A stretch of DNA of 64,000 bases from an uncultured Bacteroidia bacterium. Lineage in GTDB: Bacteria > Bacteroidota > Bacteroidia > Bacteroidales > UBA932. Positions 61,529 to 64,000 of the stretch are shown piece by piece (position 1 is the first letter of the stretch; the number at the start of each line of letters is the position of its first letter). The stretch is taken from assembly GCA_902789395.1 (NCBI GenBank), contig CADANY010000001.1:204538-268537 (forward strand). Reading direction: 5' to 3'. Made by a program: the position numbers and the translations under genes. A model generated the notes under the pieces. It had not been told where the DNA came from and searched no databases. It was given only the letters and a program-made list of their open reading frames with translations.

Positions 61529-62964
61529 AAAAGTTACTCACGATTCTCTCCGTAGCTCTCATGGGTGCAGCCACCCTTTCCGCCCAGAACGGCGGCATCA
61601 ATGCCGACATGCTGACTGAAATCAGCAAAGGCTATGCGGGCACTCCGGCTGACAAAGCCATCCGGAACGCACTCAACACGACTCCTATCAACACCCTCGC
61701 CCAGAACAGTGAGAACCCGGTGATGGACACTCACTTCTCCGATGAGGTCATTACGAAAGGAAGGACCAATCAGAAATCATCCGGCCGCTGCTGGCTCTTT
61801 ACCGGACTGAATGTCCTGCGTGCAAAAGCCATTGCTGAACACGATCTCGGTGCCTTCACCTTCTCCCAGAACTATGTATTCTTCTACGACCAGCTTGAAA
61901 AAGCGAATCTCTTCCTTCAGGGAATCATTGATACAAAGGACCTTCCGGATGATGACCGCGAAGTGGACTGGCTATTCAGCCATCCGATCGGAGACGGTGG
62001 CCAATTCACGGGCGTTTCCAATCTGATCATGAAATACGGTGTCGTCCCGAGCGAAGTCATGCCTGAGACGTACTGCGCCGAGAATACCGCCCAAATGCGT
62101 ACGCAAATCTCCACGAAACTCCGCGAAGACGGTCTCCGCCTCCGTCAGGCATACGCAGAAGGAAAAGCTGCCGCAGCCAAACTCAAAGGCAAGAAAGCAG
62201 CCGCCTCCGCCGCAGGACTTGAGGCTCAGCTCCAGTCCATGAAGATCGACCAGCTCAAGGAAATCTACCACATCCTCGCCATCTGCCTGGGCGTTCCTCC
62301 GACCACGTTCGAATGGGCACGATACAATTCCAAGGGCGAACTGGTCAGCAAAAAAAGCTACACCCCGAAATCATTTTACGATGAATTTGTCGGGAAAGAC
62401 CTGGAAAACAACTATATCATGGTCATGAACGATCCTTGCCGCGAATATGGCAAGGTATACGAAATCAAATACGACCGCCACGTCTACGACGGTGATAACT
62501 GGGTCTATCTCAATCTTCCGATCGAGGATATCAAGAAAATGGCCATCGCATCGATCAAAGACAATACCGCTCTTTATTTCTCCTGTGATGTCGGCAAGTT
62601 TTCCAGCCGTACGACCGGAATCCTCGACATCAACAACTACAACTATGATGACCTGATGGGTGTCAAGTTCGGCATGAACAAGAAAGAACGCGTTCAGACC
62701 CATGCCAGCGGCTCCTCCCATGCTATGACCCTCATTGCTGTAGATATCCAGAATGGCAAGCCCGTCAAATGGATGGTTGAAAACAGCTGGGGAGCGACAT
62801 CCGGTTACAAGGGGAATATGATCATGACCGATGAGTGGTTCAACGAGTATATGTTCCGCCTCGTCGTCGAGAAGAAGTATGTCCCTGCTGATATTCTCGC
62901 AATGATGAATCAGGAACCGATCCTTCTTCCCGCATGGGATCCGATGTTCCTTCCGGAGGAATAA
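61525..62964 (+). CDS. Exported C1-family aminopeptidase (PepC/bleomycin-hydrolase type)
   Basis: 479 residues with a signal peptide (LLTILSVALMGAATLSAQ). Catalytic Cys in SSGRCWLFTGLN, His in GSSHAMTLIAVDI, Asn in MVENSWGATSGYKGN. An Ala/Lys-rich loop (AEGKAAAAKLKGKKAAASAAG) is present near 210-230. Most homologues are cytosolic; this one is exported and probably processes peptides in the periplasm. Confidence 0.92.
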   Translation: MKKLLTILSVALMGAATLSAQNGGINADMLTEISKGYAGTPADKAIRNALNTTPINTLAQNSENPVMDTHFSDEVITKGRTNQKSSGRCWLFTGLNVLRAKAIAEHDLGAFTFSQNYVFFYDQLEKANLFLQGIIDTKDLPDDDREVDWLFSHPIGDGGQFTGVSNLIMKYGVVPSEVMPETYCAENTAQMRTQISTKLREDGLRLRQAYAEGKAAAAKLKGKKAAASAAGLEAQLQSMKIDQLKEIYHILAICLGVPPTTFEWARYNSKGELVSKKSYTPKSFYDEFVGKDLENNYIMVMNDPCREYGKVYEIKYDRHVYDGDNWVYLNLPIEDIKKMAIASIKDNTALYFSCDVGKFSSRTTGILDINNYNYDDLMGVKFGMNKKERVQTHASGSSHAMTLIAVDIQNGKPVKWMVENSWGATSGYKGNMIMTDEWFNEYMFRLVVEKKYVPADILAMMNQEPILLPAWDPMFLPEE

Positions 62965-62970
62965 ATCCTG

Positions 62971-63915
62971 ATGAATAAAAGACGGCACACAGTTTTGCTG
63001 ATAGGGGGTTTAGTCCTTATCGCATTACTGTGTGCCGATTTATTCAGCGGAAACGGTCAGGTTTCATGGGCAGACAGGACCGTAATGTTTCGCCTCAGGA
63101 TACCCAGAATCCTGACAGCCCTTATTGCCGGGGCTTCCCTGGCCGCAGGCGGGACCCAGATGCAGAGTATTTTCCGCAATCCACTGGCCGATCCGCACAT
63201 CATGGGGATCAGCGGAGGAGCCGGATTAGGCGCAGCCATCGCGACGCTGATGGTCGGTAATGGCGGAGGCTCTGTCTATGGGATCGCATTATTCGCACTT
63301 CTGGGCGCATTCCTGACATCGCTGCTGATTCTCTCTATCGCACGGAAAATACGTTCCGGGAACACACTCCTTCTCATCGGAGTGATGCTGGGATTCATTT
63401 TCAGTGCCCTTGTGTCCATCCTGGAATATACAGCCAACGAGGAATCGTTGAAACTCTACTTCGGATGGGCTGCCGGCAGTTTCACCGGACTCAGATATGG
63501 AGAGATCGCCCTGATGGGAGGAGTCTTGTCTGTGGGGCTGATTCTAGGATTTGCCGGTCATAAGGGACTCGATCTGATGCTGTTCGGGGAGAATTATGCA
63601 GAAGTGTCCGGAGGGAATGTACGGAGGATCCGGTTCCGTGCTGTCTTGAGCTGCTGTCTGATGACAGCTGCCGTCACGGCGTTCTGCGGTCCCATCGGAT
63701 TTGTCGGAATCATTTCACCGATCCTTGCGCGGGCACTTTTCCGGGATGCGCGGAATCTCACGGTCCTGAGCGGAAGTATTCTTATAGGAGGAATCATCTC
63801 ACTGATCGCAGATATCCTATCCAATCTATCTTCCTCCCCGCTGCCGGTCGGGAGCACGATGGCACTTATCGGAATACCGGTAATCATTCTCTTTTTAGCA
63901 TACAAAAAGCCCTGA
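62971..63915 (+). CDS. FecCD-family iron/cobalamin ABC permease
   Basis: 314 residues with about nine helices. RLRIPRILTALIAGASLAAGG, QSIFRNPLADPHIMGISGGAGLGA, and CGPIGFVGIISPILARALF are the FecCD/BtuC motifs. It probably moves siderophore, haem or cobalamin; the binding protein and ATPase lie outside the window or elsewhere. The stop codon is inside the terminator of the convergent 5S rRNA. Confidence 0.92.
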   Translation: MNKRRHTVLLIGGLVLIALLCADLFSGNGQVSWADRTVMFRLRIPRILTALIAGASLAAGGTQMQSIFRNPLADPHIMGISGGAGLGAAIATLMVGNGGGSVYGIALFALLGAFLTSLLILSIARKIRSGNTLLLIGVMLGFIFSALVSILEYTANEESLKLYFGWAAGSFTGLRYGEIALMGGVLSVGLILGFAGHKGLDLMLFGENYAEVSGGNVRRIRFRAVLSCCLMTAAVTAFCGPIGFVGIISPILARALFRDARNLTVLSGSILIGGIISLIADILSNLSSSPLPVGSTMALIGIPVIILFLAYKKP

Positions 63916-63939
63916 CCAGAAGATATCTGATCAGGGCTT
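63905..63939 (-). terminator. Terminator of the rRNA operon
   Basis: On the minus strand AAGCCCTGA pairs with TCAGGGCTT, with an inner CAGA/TCTG extension, then five T. It lies just downstream of 5S rRNA and covers the stop of the permease gene. Confidence 0.85.
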
Positions 63940-63947
63940 CGAAGAAC

Positions 63948-64000
63948 GGCAGCTACCTACTCTCCCACCTGGTGGGGCAGTACCATCGGCGTGGGTGAGC
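63948..64000 (-). rRNA. 5S rRNA, 3' end (partial)
   Basis: On the minus strand the end reads ...GCCGATGGTACTGCCCCACC..., GTGGGAGAGTAGGTAGCTGCC, the conserved 3' half of bacterial 5S rRNA. The 5' half lies past the window. It implies an rRNA operon entering from the right. Confidence 0.9.

Noticed and set aside
1..64000. CRISPR array, insertion sequences, prophage, toxin-antitoxin pair
   Set aside because: I saw no regularly spaced repeats, transposase, phage structural gene or typical antitoxin/toxin pair on either strand.

Overview
The window looks like one ordinary chromosomal stretch of an uncultivated, probably gut or rumen, member of the Bacteroidales, about 54% G+C by eye. The evidence is as follows. 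Most promoters match the Bacteroidetes type (TTTG, 19-20 nt, TAnnTTTG). Most starts lack a Shine-Dalgarno sequence, with rpsU and rpmA as clear exceptions. The two tRNAs do not encode CCA. The gene content (GH92 mannosidases, BACON lipoproteins, a beta-barrel receptor, clostripain-like, M6, M49 and M64 peptidases, PASTA protein, Hc1-like protein) fits that group. Genes are packed tightly: many tandem pairs overlap by ATGA or TAATG, and three convergent pairs share their stop codons. No gene-free stretch exceeds about 275 bases. I found no insertion sequence, prophage, CRISPR array, plasmid function or integrated element.

Layout. 1-7.3 kb (minus): rhamnose kinase-isomerase-permease operon continuing into a GH92 mannosidase and a BACON/thioredoxin-like lipoprotein cut by the window start. 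7.3-13.8 kb: lnt diverges from a PASTA protein-rluD pair; a large outer-membrane barrel protein follows. 13.9-16.5 kb (minus): rplU-rpmA-serS-ruvC. 16.6-20.7 kb (plus): P-loop ATPase-sirtuin-exported protein, rpsU, prmA, tRNA-Leu. 20.8-25.3 kb: second GH92, PepSY-like lipoprotein, tRNA-Thr, mnmA. 25.4-37.3 kb (plus): cdd, SRP RNA, a fucose-isomerase-like orphan, tsaD, a FAD protein, TamB, an RsmI-like paralogue, mtaB, an MBL hydrolase. 37.3-45 kb: a umuD-(M64 peptidase)-umuC operon, a divergent GNAT-like gene, then recX, a patatin/surface-antigen fusion and rlmN; recA diverges from rlmN. 46-54.9 kb: tdk, an acidic repeat protein, rsmI, an HhH protein, C11 and M49 peptidases, xerD, rplY, pth and an Hc1-like protein. 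55-64 kb: M6 peptidase and lipoprotein, tpiA, tyrS, rbfA, a LolE-type permease, an exported C1 peptidase, a FecCD permease, and the 3' end of a 5S rRNA on the minus strand.

Functionally the window is dominated by translation and RNA modification (RluD, MnmA, TsaD, MtaB, RlmN, PrmA, RsmI, Pth, two tRNA synthetases, four ribosomal proteins), DNA repair (RuvC, UmuD/UmuC, RecX, RecA), envelope assembly (Lnt, TamB, patatin-barrel protein, LolE-like permease) and glycan or peptide scavenging.

The observations most worth a second look are: the M64 peptidase inside the umuD-umuC operon; a 60-bp mobile-type palindrome forming part of rhaB; a dyad inside the recA promoter; a 28-bp perfect palindrome inside pth; near-leaderless promoter placement at four genes; a zinc-less sirtuin translationally coupled to a P-loop ATPase; and a strong Shine-Dalgarno on rpsU. 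None proves a new system. The umuD-M64-umuC arrangement is the strongest candidate for something undescribed.
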